Shown here piece after piece: positions 10,201-19,800 of a DNA stretch of 64,000 nucleotides; position 1 is the first letter of the stretch, and every line of letters starts with the position of its first letter. The stretch lies in contig OZ038463.1 in NCBI GenBank assembly GCA_964036295.1, forward strand, positions 35,715,678-35,779,677, written 5' to 3'. The DNA comes from Plumapathes pennacea. Lineage: Eukaryota; Cnidaria; Anthozoa; Antipatharia; Myriopathidae. Made by a program: the position numbers and the translations under genes. The notes below the pieces were generated by a model. The model was not told where the DNA came from and made no database searches. It was given only the letters and a program-made list of their open reading frames with translations.

Positions 10201-12886
10201 CAATTATGTTTCATATTTTATTTTATGCGTTATGTTGCTCACTTTAGAGAGCAGAGAGTGTGGACGTACAGTCGAATTTGGCTCCTCAAAAGACAATCAT
10301 GATATCTATCTCAGCATTTAGCCCAAAGAAAATGGTTGTTTTTAAGCGTACACTATGAAAGGTACCACCTGTAGGATCCGAGATTCAGGTATAAATTTAT
10401 TTCCGCCATTTAAAGTTTCCTCGTGTTTTTTGTATTTCCATTTCACTGGAAGATTTATTTTCATCGTTATTATTTGCTGACAAAAACGAGCAAGGGTTCG
10501 ATAAGAAAGGATCGGGCATCGATATTGCTCCAAGTACATTCCTCGCCGATATCCTCTTAGTTTTGCCGTGTTGGTGCTTTTCCATCGATTTTAAAGAACC
10601 TGGCAGTCTTGTTTTGTCATTTTCATTTATTTAATATATATTTTGCATTTAGATATCATGTTCATATGGCGATATTTGTTAATCACTGTTGCAAGTTTGT
10701 GTATGTATGCAGTACGTGAATTCGAATTGCGTATGTGAAATGTTTTGGTAAGAGTGGATCGTACAAATTGTTGTATAGTCGTCGGAACTGATAATTAATT
10801 TTAAATTTGTTTTTCAATGGATTAGGTCCCATTGTTCAGCCAACAACAGCAGCACCTCAAGGTAAGTAATCATGTTTCATCCACAAATTTCAACTATGCT
10901 ATTAACCAAAAATGTAAACTGTGCCGTGCAAAATCAGGCCTACACCAAGCACATTTGTCTTAATCAATATTACTAAATATTTCGTAAAATTACTGGTATA
11001 TTTTGCCCATATTACTTGGATGTGTAGTTTCTGTTCCTTCCATTACAAGGCCGAACTCACTTGGATGGAAAATATCTAAAAGGTAATTTAAAAGAACTTT
11101 TCCAAATCTGTCTCACGTATAGCTCCAGAGTGCAGGTCCTACACCATGCTCAACGACGCCAACCGTAAAATGTCTTATGAGAACAGAAAGGTGCTTCTAC
11201 GTGACAACAACATGGCCCAGAAGTGGTACCGCTTCTCTGCAGCCGCAGGCGAAGTGATGCCAGAATCATGCGTACCAAAGTATCGATGTGGTACGCATGC
11301 GCCTGGCTGGCTGAACGGTAGACATCCGACAGTGGCAGAGGGCGTGGTAACGAGGGAAGTTTGCTATCACTGGAGTAGTAAATGCTGTAACTGGAAAAAC
11401 AACATCAAAGTGCGCAACTGCGGAGGGTTCTACGTGTACGAGCTGACTAAAACTCCTACTTATTACTTGCGTTACTGTGGAGGAGGCGGCGCAGGTTTGT
11501 AGTTTATGTTTAATTGGATGTTCCAGTTATGGTTCATATTTTGTTGTATGCGCTATGTTGTTCACTCAAGAGAGCAGCGAGTGAGGACGGTACAGTCGAA
11601 TTTGACTCCTCAAAAGACAATCATGATATCTATGTTAGCATTTAGTCCGGAGAAGTGGTTGTTTTTAAGCGTACACCATGGACGCAACATACCTGTAGAA
11701 TCCGAGATTCAGATATAAAGTTATTTCCGCCATTTAAAGTTTTCTCGTGTTTTTCTTTCTTTCTTTTTTATTATTTATTTATTTATTTATTTATTTTTTT
11801 GTATTTTTATTTCACTGGACGGCTTATTTTTATCGATATCATTTGCTTACAAGAACGAGCAAGGGTTCGATAAGAAAGGATCGGGCATCGATAATGCTCA
11901 AAATGCATTTGTTGCCGAGTCGCCCTCTTAGTTTTGCCGTGTTGGTTCTTTTCTACCGATTTTAAAGAACCTAGCAGTCTTGTTTTGCCATTTTAATTTG
12001 TTTACTATATATTTTGCGTTCAGATATCGTGTTCATATGGCGATATTTGTTAATCACTGTTGCAAGTTTTTGTATGTATGCAGTACGTGAATTCAAATTG
12101 CGTATGTGAAATGTTTTGGTAAGAGTGGGTCGTACAAAGTGTTGTATAGTCGTCGGAACTGATAGTTAATTTTAAATTTGTTTTTCAATGGATTAGGTCC
12201 CATTGTTCAGCCAACAACAGCAGCACCTCAAGGTAAGTAATCATGTTTCATCCACAAATGTCAACTATGCTATTAACTAAAAATGTAAACTGTGTTGTGC
12301 AAAATCAGGCCGACACTAAGCAAATTCGTCTTACTTGATATCACTAAAAATCTCATAAAATTACTGGTAAATTTTGCCTATATTACTTGGATGTGTAGTT
12401 TCTGTTCCTTCCATTACAAGGCCGAACTCACTTGGATGGAAAATATCTAAAAGGTAATTTGAAAGAACTTTTCCAAATCTGTCTCACGTAGCTCCAGAGT
12501 GCAGGTCCTACACCATGCTCAACGACGCCAACCGTAAAATGTCTTATGAGAACAAAAAGGTGGTTTTGTGTGACAGCAACATGGCCCAGAAGTGGTACCG
12601 CTTCTCTGCAGCCGCAGGCGAAGTCATGCCAGAATCATGCGTACCAACATGGCGTTGTGGTACGCATGCGCCTGGCTGGCTGAACGGTAAACATCCGACA
12701 GTGGGAGAGGGCGCGGTAACGAGGGAAGTTTGCTATCACTGGGTCAACAAATGCTGTAACTGGAAAAACAACATCAGGGTGCGCAACTGTGGAGGTTTCT
12801 ACGTGTACGAGCTGAAAAAGACTCCCGGATGCTCTTTCCGTTATTGTGGAGGTGACGGTGCAGTTTTGTTGCTTGGGTTTAGTTGA
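229..12886 (+). CDS. Gene A: secreted F5/8C-vWA-D8C-ILEI-(linker-D8C)x4 protein, 5' partial
   Basis: Multi-exon gene entering from the left edge. Coding exons: 229-569, 1082-1223, 1694-2019, 2491-2635, 3123-3550, 4028-4205, 4805-5170, 5670-5693, 6327-6433, 7022-7382, 8159-8194, 8453-8827, 9479-9514, 9796-10170, 10826-10861, 11123-11494, 12197-12232, 12492-12886. All start after AG. All donors are GT except one GC. The frame stays open through every junction, giving 1358 residues plus stop. The first exon starts in phase 1 with no signal peptide, so upstream exons lie outside the window; by comparison with gene C they should include a secretion signal. Domain order is F5/8C, F5/8C, vWA, D8C, ILEI, D8C x4. 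The likely role is an extracellular adhesion or matrix protein. Exon structure and domains are read directly; function is inferred from the families. Confidence 0.85.
1694..2635 (+). CDS. Gene A, F5/8 type C (discoidin) domain 2, two exons
   Basis: Exons 1694-2019 and 2491-2635. The first starts with [15 protein letters not shown] and contains [20 protein letters not shown] and the SYSLYGG strand. The second begins [10 protein letters not shown] and ends in the typical [10 protein letters not shown]. Paired terminal cysteines (N-C-I-D and Y-G-C) are present. It matches the third F5/8C domain of gene C (30498-31438), which also precedes a vWA domain, so the order F5/8C-F5/8C-vWA is conserved between the two genes. 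Confidence 0.85.
2685..3037. mobile_element. pogo/Tigger-type MITE with TA target duplication
   Basis: Terminal inverted repeats CAGTGGAACCTCCC at 2685 and GGAGGTTCCACTG ending at 3037, flanked on both sides by TA (2683-2684 and 3038-3039). About 353 bp with no coding capacity, lying in the intron before the vWA exon of gene A. TIRs starting CAGTGGAACCTC with a TA duplication are typical of pogo/Tigger elements of the Tc1-mariner superfamily. Internal phrases such as GTAAGCG/GACCG recur in both halves, so the element is partly self-complementary. Confidence 0.75.
3123..4205 (+). CDS. Gene A, von Willebrand factor A domain, two exons
   Basis: Exon 3123-3550 starts with a proline-rich linker ([14 protein letters not shown]) and holds the MIDAS motif D-R-S-G-S. 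The MIDAS threonine sits in GGGTRTD and the aspartate in MTDGKTN. Exon 4028-4205 completes the fold ([18 protein letters not shown], then [10 protein letters not shown]). The internal boundary is phase 0. An intact metal site predicts divalent-cation-dependent ligand binding, as in matrilins and integrin I domains. The 428-nt first exon has the same length as its counterpart in gene C (29958-30385). Confidence 0.9.
4216..4405. mobile_element. Truncated copy of piggyBac-like MITE family
   Basis: The block starting near AAATGCAGATTCTCCCAACC and ending GGGAGTAAAGGGGTTAA matches, in inverted orientation, the complete element at 59718-59927. The terminal TTAA (4402-4405) survives at one end; the other TIR appears lost. 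It lies in the intron between the vWA and D8C exons of gene A and contains no ORF of interest. Confidence 0.6.
4805..5170 (+). CDS. Gene A, D8C domain 1 (uromodulin/GP2-type)
   Basis: A single phase 1-1 exon. It begins DPEC and contains the family signature [50 protein letters not shown] and a terminal C-x-LRYCG. D8C is an eight-cysteine extracellular module known from uromodulin, GP2 and OIT3/LZP. One position is unusual: Y replaces C in KVYFHW, where the other D8C copies here have VCFHW or VCYHW, and CKRW replaces CCNW, so two cysteines of the usual pattern are missing. The downstream donor is GC (see separate entry). Confidence 0.85.
5171..5176 (+). promoter_or_regulatory. Non-canonical GC splice donor (GC-AG intron)
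   Basis: The D8C-1 exon ends AAAG followed by GCAAGT, which is the classic GC-AG donor consensus AG|GCAAGT. Splicing here to 5670 keeps phase 1 and joins a short linker (GPIAQPHQ) exactly as at the later D8C-linker junctions. Without splicing the frame runs on into intron-like sequence to a stop at 5365-5367. Confidence 0.65.
5670..5693 (+). CDS. Gene A, 24-nt linker micro-exon
   Basis: Flanked by TTACTTAG and GTAAGT. Phase 1-1, it encodes GPIAQPHQ across the junctions. It is the short relative of the 36-nt linkers at 8159, 9479, 10826 and 12197, whose product [12 protein letters not shown] is a Pro/Thr/Gln spacer and probably O-glycosylated. The surrounding AATGGATTAG/TTACTTAG acceptor context is shared. 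Confidence 0.7.
6327..7382 (+). CDS. Gene A, ILEI (FAM3-type) domain, two exons
   Basis: Exons 6327-6433 and 7022-7382, internal boundary phase 0, outer phase 1. The first encodes [16 protein letters not shown] and [13 protein letters not shown]. The second starts [10 protein letters not shown] and continues [13 protein letters not shown], then [40 protein letters not shown]. The pattern G-R-V-L...F-D-T-Y, then I-V-L-V-S-V-K-D and R-G-S-W...V-G-Y-K-G is that of the ILEI/PANDER fold found in FAM3 cytokine-like proteins, CEMIP/TMEM2 and POMGNT1. I know of no common animal protein that joins it to D8C and vWA. Confidence 0.8.
7491..7909. repeat. Intronic tandem duplication of a ~120-bp segment
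   Basis: A segment at 7491-7613 containing GACAAGCCTGAACTGACGTG and AGTGAGATTTGCAGCTCGGG recurs at about 7789-7909 with a few changes. The 170 bp between them is C/T-rich. It lies in the intron between ILEI and linker 2 of gene A, with no coding signal. Confidence 0.7.
8159..8827 (+). CDS. Gene A, linker 2 + D8C domain 2
   Basis: Linker exon 8159-8194 (36 nt, [12 protein letters not shown]) and D8C exon 8453-8827 (375 nt). D8C signature: [88 protein letters not shown]. The D8C acceptor is CACGTAG at 8446-8452 and the donor GTTTGT at 8828. First member of a four-fold tandem repeat of linker exon, intron, D8C exon and intron, about 1.33 kb per unit. Confidence 0.85.
9479..10170 (+). CDS. Gene A, linker 3 + D8C domain 3
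   Basis: Linker exon 9479-9514 ([12 protein letters not shown], donor GTAAAT) and D8C exon 9796-10170. The D8C exon is almost identical at DNA level to 8453-8827, with only a few substitutions that look silent, and the following intron is also nearly identical. This marks the youngest duplication in the series. Signature residues are as in domain 2. Confidence 0.85.
10826..11494 (+). CDS. Gene A, linker 4 + D8C domain 4
   Basis: Linker exon 10826-10861 and D8C exon 11123-11494 (372 nt, one codon shorter). The acceptor is CGTATAG, with two extra bases compared with its sisters. It differs from domains 2 and 3 at several residues ([42 protein letters not shown]). It is closer to gene D's first D8C (49500-49871) than to its own neighbours, which suggests an older lineage or exchange between paralogues. 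Confidence 0.85.
12197..12886 (+). CDS. Gene A, linker 5 + D8C domain 5 (C-terminal, donor lost)
   Basis: Linker exon 12197-12232 and D8C exon 12492-12886. The domain is intact ([41 protein letters not shown]). At the position where sister copies read GCAG|GTTTGT, this copy reads GCAGTTTTGT, so the usual donor at 12864 is gone. Translation then runs on for VLLLGFS to a TGA at 12884-12886. A weak alternative donor (GGAG|GTGACG at 12851/12852) would join in phase to the terminal exon at 13485. The true C terminus is therefore uncertain. Confidence 0.75.
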
Positions 12887-12936
12887 ATGTTATGTTTTTA
12901 TTTTGTTCATTGAATTTTGCTTCTCCAAGGCAATCA

Positions 12937-13164
<228 letters not shown>

Positions 13165-13484
13165 CAATTAGGCAGAGAAAGGGGTGTTTTGAGATGAAGT
13201 TCTAGTTGATATTGGACACCGAATGTTCTACATGCACGAGCTGAGAAATGATTTTGTTGTATTTCCATTATACTACTAATTGTTTGGTGTCTCATTTTCA
13301 AAGTTACTTTTACAAGAAAGAGCAGGTTGCTTTTGATATGTGTCTTATGATGGAAGTCATTTTCGGGCGCCATTTTAAAGATGTGTCAGTTTTTTCTAAA
13401 AAAGGATTGTTACCCAGCCAGTGAAGTTGGCTGAAGAAGAATTGCGAAGGCTGGTATAACTCAATTTTCTCTCTTGTTTTGCAG

Positions 13485-13600
13485 GAAAATAAATGGAACC
13501 TCAACCGGTTTTCAAGAAACCGCGTACGGCAGAGTAACCACATTAGAATAGCATGTAGTCGGTTCAAACATAGTAAAATAAACTTGCAGCAGAAACATAA
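13485..13600 (+). other. Gene A terminal exon / 3'UTR with poly(A) signal
   Basis: TTTTGCAG precedes 13485. Read in phase 1 the exon gives only G-K-stop (TAA at 13490-13492) and then untranslated sequence, with AATAAA at 13577-13582. The stretch ACATTAGAATAGCATGTAGT and the following bases recur, inverted, at the 3' end of gene C (26160-26268). That conservation identifies it as a real terminal exon. Whether it is still used in gene A depends on the lost donor at 12864. Confidence 0.65.
13577..13582 (+). terminator. Poly(A) signal AATAAA, gene A
   Basis: AATAAA within AGTAAAATAAACTTGCAG. The same hexamer and context are present inverted at 26173-26178 for gene C. Confidence 0.6.
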
Positions 13601-13735
13601 TGTCCGTTACTTGTTTTATTCTGTAAGGCCATCACACTACAACTACCGACATAACTGGGTAATAAACTACTAGTACTAATAATAATGATAGCAAAAGTGA
13701 CCCTCGCAGCAATGAAGCAAGGATAGCCTAGAAAA

Positions 13736-13738
13736 ATG

Positions 13739-13812
<74 letters not shown>

Positions 13813-13830
13813 CATAATAATAATAATCAT
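13736..13830. repeat. (TAA)n microsatellite
   Basis: About 90 bp of AAT/TAA triplets with two ATC interruptions near the end, between the end of gene A and the satellite array. The poly-Ile/Asn frames across it are not genes. Confidence 0.95.
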
Positions 13831-16800
13831 AAATGCGTAATTTTAAACCTATACCTCTTTAACAATGACGAAAAATAAGCCAATTAAACCGCCTGAAGTC
13901 TCGTTATAGTCCCAGTAAGGTTTTCTGAAAATTTTGAAGGATTTAAAATTTTGATCAAAATTGGCCGAATTTCGACCAAAAGTTAAGCCTAACCCCTTAA
14001 CTTTTTGAAAAAATTCGGCCATATTTTGTCCCTTACTTAAAACAATGTACCGTGGCCAATCATTCAAATTGCATGAAACTTTCAGGGAATGTTTCTGAAT
14101 GCTTTACACATGTGCGAATATGCAATTTATGATTATATCTAAAACGATGCGCGAGTAATAAGACTTTAGACTTCGGGCAACAAACCGCCATTTCCGGTCA
14201 AAATTACACATAAATAAATGCGTAGTTTTAAAACTATATCTCCTCAACAATAACGCAAAATAGTCCCAGTAAAGCTTTCTGAAAGTTTAGGATTTCCGAT
14301 TTCGGTCAAAATGGGCCAATTTTCGATCAAAAGTTAAGCCTAACCCCTTAGATTTTTGGCAAAAATTGGCTATTTTTTACCCCTCACTAAAATGTGTGCA
14401 CACTCTTGACCAATCATTCAAATTGCATTACAAAAATGAAAACGTTTGCTCAAATGCACATCACACACAATCAAAGCCGAAAAACCTAAATAAAGTCTTA
14501 AAATATTAAGAGTTGGTAAATATCATAAGATAATGATGACTAGTAGATCTATCCAAGCACAAAAAAAAAACAAGTAAAAGAGGACGTTATTGGGACTACG
14601 CCGACGTTTCCTGAAAGTTTCAAGAGTTTTCAGTTTTTGACAAAAAAATCCTGTGCTATAGCTTTAGTATTTTGTCAAAATTCGGTCATTTTTCGACCAT
14701 CTCACAATCGCATGAAACTTTCAGGAAACGTTCCTGGGACTATGCCGATGGGTTTTGCATAGTTTTTGTAAACTTTTAGGCCGCGCGTCGTGAGAAATTA
14801 GAGCAAATTACAGCAAATCTTGCACTAATTAATTCATCACACCTTTCGAGTTAAGCTGTTATATCTCGCCAACGGATGAAGATAGATAAGGAAGATGTAT
14901 TGCAAAAAGTCTTGTAATAGTCCAACGAAGGTTTCCTGAAAGTTTCAACAGTTTTCAGTTTTTGGCCAAAATCGGCAAAAAACCCTGTTCTATAGCCTTA
15001 GTATTTTGTCAAAATTCCAACATTTTTCGACCATCTCGGAATCGCATGAAACTTTCAGGAAACATTCCTGGGACAATGCCGACGGTTTTTGCATAGTTTT
15101 TGTAAACTTTTAGGCCGTGCGTCCAGAGAAATTAGAGCAAATTACAGCAAATCTGCACTAATTAATTCGTCACACCTTTCGAGTTAAGCTGCTATATCTC
15201 GCCAACGGATGAAGATAGATAAGGAAGATGTATTGCAAAAAGTCTTGTAATAGTCCAACGAAGGTTTCCTGAAAGTTTCAAGAGTTTTCAATTTTTGGCC
15301 AAAATCGGCAAAAAACCCTGTGCTATAGCCTTAGTATTTTGTGAAAATTCCAACATTTTTCGACCATCTCAGAATTGCATGAAACTTTCAGGAAACATTC
15401 CTGGGACAATGCCGACGGTTTTTGCATGGTTTTAGTAAACTTTTAGGCCGTGCGTCGTGAGAAATCAGAGCAAATTACAGCAAATCTTGCACTCATTAAT
15501 TCGTCACACCTTTCGAGTTAAGCTGCTATATCTCGCCAACGGATGAAGATAGATAAGGAAGATGTATTGCAAAAAGTCTTGTAGTAGTCCAAAGAAGGTT
15601 TCCTGAAAGTTTCAAGAGTTTTCAATTTTTGGCCAAAATCGGCAAAAAACCCTGTGCTATAGCCTTAGTATTTTGTGAAAATTCCAACATTTTTCGACCA
15701 TCTCAGAATTGCATGAAACTTTCAGGAAACATTCCTGGGACAATGCCGACGGTTTTTGCATAGTTTTTGTAAACTTTTAGGCCGTGCGTCGAGAGAAATT
15801 AGAGCAAATTACAGCAAATCTTGCACTAATTAATTCATCACACCTTTCGAGTTAAGCTGTTATATCTCGCCAACGGATGAAGATAGATAAGGAAGATGTA
15901 TTGCAAAAAGTCTTGTAATAGTCCAACGAAGGTTTCCTGAAAGTTTCAACAGTTTTCAGTTTTTGGCCAAAATCGGCAAAAAACCCTGTGCTATAGCCTT
16001 AGTACTTTGTCAAAATTCCAACATTTTTCGACCATCTCAGAATCGCATGAAACTTTCAGGAAACGTTCCTGGGACTATGCCGACGGTTTTTGCATAGTTT
16101 TTGTAAACTTTTAGGCCGTACGTCGTGAGAAATTAGAGCAAATTACAGCAAATCTTGCACTAATTAATTCATCACACCTTTCGAGTTAAGCTGTTATATC
16201 TCGCCAACGGATGAAGATAGATAAGGAAGATGTATTGCAAAAAGTCTTGTAATAGTCCAACGAAGGTTTCCTGAAAGTTTCAACAGTTTTCAGTTTTTGG
16301 CCAAAATCGGCAAAAATCCCTGTGCTATAGCCTTAGTATTTTGTCAAAATTCCAACATTTTTCGACCATCTCAGAATTGCATGAAACTTTCAGGAAACGT
16401 TCCTAGGACTATGCCGACGGTTTTTGCATAGTTTTTGTAAACTTTTAGGCCGTGCGTCGTGAGAAATTAGAGCAAATTACAGCAAATCTTGCACTAATTA
16501 ATTCGTCACACCTTTCGAGTCAAGCTGCTATATCTCGCCAACGGATGAAGATAGATAAGGAAGATGTATTGCAAAAAGTCTTGTAATAGTCCAAAGAAGG
16601 TTTCCTGAAAGTTTCAAGAGTTTTCAATTTTTGGCCAAAATCGGCAAAAAACCCTGTGCTATAGCCTTAGTATTTTGTGAAAATTCCAACATTTTTCGAC
16701 CATCTCAGAATCGCATGAAACTTTCAGGAAACATTCCTGGGACAATGCCGACGGTTTTTGCATGGTTTTAGTAAACTTTTAGGCCGTGCGTCGTGAGAAA

Positions 16801-19800
16801 TCAGAGCAAATTACAGCAAATCTTGCACTAATTAATTCGTCACACCTTTCGAGTCAAGCTGCTAGATCTCGCCAACGGATGAAGATAGATAAGGAAGATG
16901 CATTGCAAAAAGTCTTGTAATAGTCCAAAGAAGGTTTCCTGAAAGTTTCAAGAGTTTTCAATTTTTGGCCAAAATCGGCAAAAATCCCTGTGCTATAGCC
17001 TTAGTATTTTGTGAAAATTCCAACATTTTTCGACCATCTCAGAATCGCATGAAACTTTCAGGAAACATTCCTGGGACAATGCCAACGGTTTTTGCATAGT
17101 TTTTGTAAACTTTTAGGCCGTGCGTCGAGAGAAATTAGAGCAAATTACAGCAAATCTTGCACTAATTAATTCGTCACACCTTTCGAGTCAAGCTGCTAGA
17201 TCTCGCCAACGGATGAAGATAGATAAGGAAGATGTATTGCAAAAAGTCTTGTAATAGTCCAAAGAAGGTTTCCTGAAAGTTTCAAGAGTTTTCAATTTTT
17301 GGCCAAAATCGGCAAAAATCCCTGTGCTATAGCCTTAGTATTTTGTGAAAATTCCAACATTTTTCGACCATCTCAGAATCGCATGAAACTTTCAGGAAAC
17401 ATTCCTGGGACAATGCCAACGGTTTTTGCATAGTTTTTGTAAACTTTTAGGCCGTGCGTCGAGAGAAATTAGAGCAAATTACAGCAAATCTTGCACTAAT
17501 TAATTCGTCACACCTTTCGAGTCAAGCTGCTAGATCTCGCCAACGGATGAAGATAGATAAGGAAGATGTATTGCAAAAAGTCTTGTAATAGTCCAAAGAA
17601 GGTTTCCTGAAAGTTTCAAGAGTTTTCAATTTTTGGCCAAAATCGGCAAAAAACCCTGTGCTATAGCCTTAGTATTTTGTGAAAATTCCAACATTTTTCG
17701 ACCATCTCAGAATTGCATGAAACTTTCAGGAAACATTCCTGGGACAATGCCAACGGTTTTTGCATGGTTTTAGTAAACTTTTAGGCCGTGCGTCGTGAGA
17801 AATCAGAGCAAATTACAGCAAATCTTGCACTCATTAATTCGTCACACCTTTCGAGTTAAGCTGCTATATCTCGCCAACGGATGAAGATAGATAAGGAAGA
17901 TGTATTGCAAAAAGTCTTGTAGTAGTCCAAAGAAGGTTTCCTGAAAGTTTCAAGAGTTTTCAATTTTTGGCCAAAATCGGCAAAAAACCCTGTGCTATAG
18001 CCTTAGTATTTTGTGAAAATTCCAACATTTTTCGACCATCTCAGAATTGCATGAAACTTTCAGGAAACATTCCTGGGACAATGCCGACGGTTTTTGCATG
18101 GTTTTAGTAAACTTTTAGGCCGTGCGTCGTGAGAAATCAGAGCAAATTACAGCAAATCTTGCACTCATTAATTCGTCACACCTTTCGAGTTAAGCTGCTA
18201 TATCTCGCCAACGGATGAAGATAGATAAGGAAGATGTATTGCAAAAAGTCTTGTAGTAGTCCAAAGAAGGTTTCCTGAAAGTTTCAAGAGTTTTCAATTT
18301 TTGGCCAAAATCGGCAAAAAACCCTGTGCTATAGCCTTAGTATTTTGTGAAAATTCCAACATTTTTCGACCATCTCAGAATTGCATGAAACTTTCAGGAA
18401 ACATTCCTGGGACAATGCCGACGGTTTTTGCATAGTTTTTGTAAACTTTTAGGCCGTGCGTCGAGAGAAATTAGAGCAAATTACAGCAAATCTTGCACTA
18501 ATTAATTCATCACACCTTTCGAGTTAAGCTGTTATATCTCGCCAACGGATGAAGATAGATAAGGAAGATGTATTGCAAAAAGTCTTGTAATAGTCCAACG
18601 AAGGTTTCCTGAAAGTTTCAACAGTTTTCAGTTTTTGGCCAAAATCGGCAAAAAACCCTGTGCTATAGCCTTAGTACTTTGTCAAAATTCCAACATTTTT
18701 CGACCATCTCAGAATCGCATGAAACTTTCAGGAAACGTTCCTGGGACTATGCCGACGGTTTTTGCATAGTTTTTGTAAACTTTTAGGCCGTACGTCGTGA
18801 GAAATTAGAGCAAATTACAGCAAATCTTGCACTAATTAATTCATCACACCTTTCGAGTTAAGCTGTTATATCTCGCCAACGGATGAAGATAGATAAGGAA
18901 GATGTATTGCAAAAAGTCTTGTAATAGTCCAACGAAGGTTTCCTGAAAGTTTCAACAGTTTTCAGTTTTTGGCCAAAATCGGCAAAAATCCCTGTGCTAT
19001 AGCCTTAGTATTTTGTCAAAATTCCAACATTTTTCGACCATCTCAGAATTGCATGAAACTTTCAGGAAACGTTCCTGGGACTATGCCGACGGTTTTTGCA
19101 TAGTTTTTGTAAACTTTTAGGCCGTGCGTCGTGAGAAATTAGAGCAAATTACAGCAAATCTTGCACTAATTAATTCGTCACACCTTTCGAGTCAAGCTGC
19201 TATATCTCGCCAACGGATGAAGATAGATAAGGAAGATGTATTGCAAAAAGTCTTGTAATAGTCCAAAGAAGGTTTCCTGAAAGTTTCAAGAGTTTTCAAT
19301 TTTTGGCCAAAATCGGCAAAAAACCCTGTGCTATAGCCTTAGTATTTTGTGAAAATTCCAACATTTTTCGACCATCTCAGAATCGCATGAAACTTTCAGG
19401 AAACATTCCTGGGACAATGCCGACGGTTTTTGCATGGTTTTAGTAAACTTTTAGGCCGTGCGTCGTGAGAAATCAGAGCAAATTACAGCAAATCTTGCAC
19501 TAATTAATTCGTCACACCTTTCGAGTCAAGCTGCTAGATCTCGCCAACGGATGAAGATAGATAAGGAAGATGCATTGCAAAAAGTCTTGTAATAGTCCAA
19601 AGAAGGTTTCCTGAAAGTTTCAAGAGTTTTCAATTTTTGGCCAAAATCGGCAAAAATCCCTGTGCTATAGCCTTAGTATTTTGTGAAAATTCCAACATTT
19701 TTCGACCATCTCAGAATCGCATGAAACTTTCAGGAAACATTCCTGGGACAATGCCAACGGTTTTTGCATAGTTTTTGTAAACTTTTAGGCCGTGCGTCGA

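Noticed and set aside
13564-13830. Poly-Ile minus-strand frame
   Set aside because: Translation of the (TAA)n microsatellite.
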